Shown here: in pieces, positions 6,033-7,194 of the stretch | How the letters are laid out: each line of letters begins with the position of its first letter | How positions within the stretch are numbered: position 1 is the first letter of the stretch | DNA from: Pseudomonadota bacterium | GTDB lineage: Bacteria > Pseudomonadota > Gammaproteobacteria > Halothiobacillales > Halothiobacillaceae | Direction: 5' to 3' | Assembly: GCA_021795795.1 (NCBI GenBank) | Contig: JAJYPA010000428.1 | Coordinates: 1-7,194 of the forward strand | DNA: 7,194 nt | The notes under the pieces: model-generated | Seen by the model: only the letters and a program-made list of their open reading frames with translations | The model's database searches: none | What the model was told of the DNA's origin: nothing | Made by a program: the position numbers and the translations under genes

Positions 6033-6107
6033 GGTGGTGTTGGGGTGGTGGGAAGAGGAAGGAGCGTCGCTCCGACCCCTTTTCTTTCCCCATCACCCAA
6101 AACCACC
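6033..6107 (+). repeat. Long imperfect inverted repeat (75 nt)
   Basis: Arms of about 33 nt (6033-6065) and 39 nt (6069-6107) flank a 3-nt loop GTC. The apex GGAGC/GCTCC (6061-6065 with 6069-6073) and the base GGTGGT/ACCACC (6033-6038 with 6102-6107) pair perfectly. Between them run TTGGG/CCCAA and a TGGTGGG segment opposite CCCATCA with one G-T wobble and a single bulge, and a looser A/G-rich against T/C-rich stretch. It could act as a transcript-end structure for the upstream genes or as a protein-binding palindrome. There is no U-tract after the 3' arm. Confidence 0.65.
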
Positions 6108-6165
6108 GTCCACGCAAAACCGCCGCCTGCGCAAAACCCTTCCATGGTTCAAACCCGCATCAGGT
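6098..6165 (+). repeat. Iteron-like direct repeats, 17-nt period
   Basis: CAAAACC occurs at 6098, 6115 and 6132, exactly 17 nt apart, and a degenerate TCAAACC falls at 6149 in the same register. The first two full 17-mers match at 13 of 17 positions; the third and fourth keep mainly the box. The array starts inside the right arm of the inverted repeat and ends about 50 nt before the trbJ start. Regularly spaced boxes of this kind often bind a replication initiator or transcription factor; which one is unknown. Confidence 0.6.
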
Positions 6166-6218
6166 CCTAAAGCGCCCTTACAGATAACAGGAAACGCTAT
6201 TCATACGGGAGCCTTGCC

Positions 6219-6968
6219 ATGAACATGAAGAAACAGCGCAACACCATACTCATCTCCGCCATCGTCTTCGCCCTGACTCCGGCTTCCGCCCTTGCCGGTA
6301 CCATGACCGGCGGCGCCACCTTTCCAGAGCAGATTGTCCAGGAGGTTACCGAAGTCCAGCAACTGGCCCAGCAGGCTCAACAAGTGCAGGAGCAGATCCA
6401 GATGGTCTACCAGCAGGCTATGAATCTCAAGAATCTGCCGACCCAGATGTGGTCCAGCGTCTCTGGTGACCTCAATAATCTGGTGAACATCGCCGGGCAG
6501 GCGCAGGGCCTTTCCTATGCAAGTCAAAATATCGCCAGCCAGTTCACCCAGACTTATCCCCAGGCGAGCAGCATCGGCAATAACTACGGCCAGCAGATGC
6601 AGACCTGGACTACGGCTACTAATAGCCAGATCCAGTCCATGTTGCAGCAGAATCACTTGCAGGCAAACCAGTTTTCTTCTCAGCAATCGGCACTGCAGGC
6701 CATACAGAACGCCAGCCAGTCCGCCGGCGGCCGCATGCAGGTCCTGCAGGCGGGCAATCAGATCGCCGGCATGGAAGTCAACCAGATTCAACAGTTGCAG
6801 CAGGAAATCATGGCTGGCAATTCGGCCATGGGCAGCTATGAAGCGCAACAGGTCAACCAGCAGCAGCAGGCAACGAACGGTGTCAATAATCTGTACGCGC
6901 AGGCCGCCTCGAATCTGGGACCCGTCCCCACCCAACTCCCGCAAGGTTCTCTGGACCCTGTGCCGTGA
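6219..6968 (+). CDS. trbJ: TrbJ, P-type conjugative transfer protein (VirB5-like)
   Basis: TrbJ is the periplasmic or pilus-associated VirB5-like component of P-type mating systems. The start at 6219 follows GGGAG (6207-6211) by 7 nt; an in-frame ATG at 6225 is possible. The 249-aa product has a Sec signal peptide (MNMKKQRN then a hydrophobic stretch) with likely cleavage after ALA at residue 26. The mature chain is almost wholly helical, Gln/Asn-rich and Cys-free. Family signatures are TFPEQIVQEVTEVQQLAQQA, NLKNLPTQMW (69-78), QGLSYASQNIASQFTQTYP (96-114) and GRMQVLQAGNQIAG (171-184). Length is normal for TrbJ (about 250). It is followed 80 nt later by a TrbK-like lipoprotein gene, as expected for trb operons, but is separated from trbE by unrelated genes. 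Confidence 0.93.
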   Translation: MNMKKQRNTILISAIVFALTPASALAGTMTGGATFPEQIVQEVTEVQQLAQQAQQVQEQIQMVYQQAMNLKNLPTQMWSSVSGDLNNLVNIAGQAQGLSYASQNIASQFTQTYPQASSIGNNYGQQMQTWTTATNSQIQSMLQQNHLQANQFSSQQSALQAIQNASQSAGGRMQVLQAGNQIAGMEVNQIQQLQQEIMAGNSAMGSYEAQQVNQQQQATNGVNNLYAQAASNLGPVPTQLPQGSLDPVP

Positions 6969-6980
6969 GAGAAAAAAACC

Positions 6981-6995
6981 GCTCGGTATTTCCAA
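6981..6995 (+). repeat. Leader repeat, copy 2
   Basis: GCTCGGTATTTCCAA, 13 nt after the trbJ stop, is the partner of the copy at 5231-5245. It is followed by GGGTGCG (6997-7003) and CTCACCATGA (7014-7023), as in copy 1, but lacks the intervening hairpin. Confidence 0.75.
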
Positions 6996-7007
6996 GGGGT
7001 GCGGGCA

Positions 7008-7052
7008 ATGACGCTCACCATGAAACAGACCTCAACACGGAGATTCAAATGA
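7008..7052 (+). other. Possible 14-aa leader ORF overlapping the next start
   Basis: ATG at 7008, 8 nt after AAGGGG (6994-6999), opens MTLTMKQTSTRRFK. Its TGA (7050-7052) overlaps the ATG at 7049 as ATGA. This would allow translational coupling to the entry-exclusion-like gene. The ORF is short and may be fortuitous; an internal ATG at 7020 lines up with the lipoprotein start at 5300. Confidence 0.25.
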
Positions 7053-7194
7053 ACACAAAAATTACAAGCATCGCCACCATCGTCACTGTTCTGGCTCTTG
7101 CTGGATGCGCGCACAGCGGCCCGCACGGCGGACACAGTGAAAAGTGGTATGAACAGCATACGGCAGCCAGGCACGCGGAAAACAAGTGGTGCGC
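7049..7194 (+). CDS. TrbK/EexN-like entry-exclusion lipoprotein (3' end outside window)
   Basis: This is the first 48 codons of a small lipoprotein. GGAGA (7039-7043) precedes the ATG by about 6 nt. The signal peptide MNTKITSIATIVTVLALAGC ends in a lipobox LAGC with Cys20 as the lipidated residue. After a His/Gly-rich linker the sequence SEKWYEQHTAARHAENKWC shows the W-Y-x2-H-x3-R-spacer-C pattern of EexN/TrbK-type entry-exclusion proteins, which sit in the cell envelope and block redundant mating with cells already holding the element. Location directly after trbJ matches trbK in RP4 and Ti plasmids. The class is fairly sure from motif plus synteny; exact subfamily and total length (usually 70-100 aa) cannot be judged because the window ends in the gene. 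Confidence 0.75.
   Translation, partial: MNTKITSIATIVTVLALAGCAHSGPHGGHSEKWYEQHTAARHAENKWC

Larger units (their letters stand above)
5989..6218 (+). other. Structured intergenic region before trbJ (230 nt, no gene)
   Basis: No credible ORF lies here; candidate frames start at non-ATG codons without ribosome binding sites. It holds a 10-bp palindrome CCTCATGAGG (6025-6034), the long inverted repeat at 6033-6107 and the 17-nt-period CAAAACC array from 6098. The last 50 nt lead into the trbJ ribosome binding site GGGAG (6207-6211). I see no convincing sigma70 -35/-10 pair, although this is the most likely place for a promoter separate from that of the upstream genes. Confidence 0.65.

Noticed and set aside
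6033..6107. Inverted repeat as a classical intrinsic terminator
   Set aside because: No U-run after the 3' arm and the stem is much longer than usual; kept as a structure of unknown role.
6002..6222. Two short plus-strand frames in the gap before trbJ
   Set aside because: Non-ATG starts, no ribosome binding site, composition follows the inverted repeat and CAAAACC array.
6201..6995. Minus-strand open frame of 264 codons opposite trbJ
   Set aside because: Leu/His/Arg-rich translation that mirrors the Gln codons of trbJ; no start signal and no family resemblance.

Overview
The window is a one-directional (all + strand) stretch of a P-type (trb) conjugation operon from a mobile element of a proteobacterium. 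It could be an integrative and conjugative element or a plasmid; nothing here decides between them. The base composition is moderately GC-rich. The mix of Ti/RP4-like Trb proteins with small envelope genes would suit Acidithiobacillus or a similar gamma- or betaproteobacterium, but this host guess is weak and rests on general impression only. No tRNA, rRNA, CRISPR, transposase, integrase or oriT is visible.

Layout: (1) 1-1545 is the 3' part of trbE, the VirB4-type ATPase, running in from the left edge. (2) 1580-2391 holds two short hypothetical genes: a Pro/Ala/Thr-rich 192-aa protein and a 75-aa acidic protein that begins 5 nt after it. (3) 2553-4616 encodes a 687-aa SNF2-family helicase with two HARP-like W-x6-W elements ahead of the motor, as in SMARCAL1-type enzymes. 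(4) 4661-5988 holds four small genes: an Arg-rich 51-aa protein, a YbjQ/UPF0145 protein, a glycine-zipper lipoprotein and a two-helix membrane protein. (5) 5989-6218 is the only large gap downstream of the helicase. It carries a 75-nt imperfect inverted repeat that runs into an iteron-like array of CAAAACC boxes at an exact 17-nt period. (6) 6219-6968 is trbJ (VirB5-like secreted protein). (7) 7049 to the right edge is the start of a small lipoprotein resembling TrbK/EexN entry-exclusion proteins.

How it fits together: in Ti-plasmid trb operons the order is trbE-trbJ-trbK. Here trbE and trbJ-trbK-like are in that order but separated by about 4.7 kb holding seven extra genes, most with their own Shine-Dalgarno site. 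The genes probably share a transcript. TrbE powers assembly of the mating channel, TrbJ is its periplasmic/pilus-tip component, and the last lipoprotein probably limits redundant mating. The cargo adds a remodelling helicase that may act on DNA during or after transfer, and a set of small envelope proteins. The most interesting signals are this cargo block, the repeat structures in front of trbJ, similar leader sequences ahead of the two lipoprotein genes, and G4/C4 hairpins in the leaders of three cargo genes.
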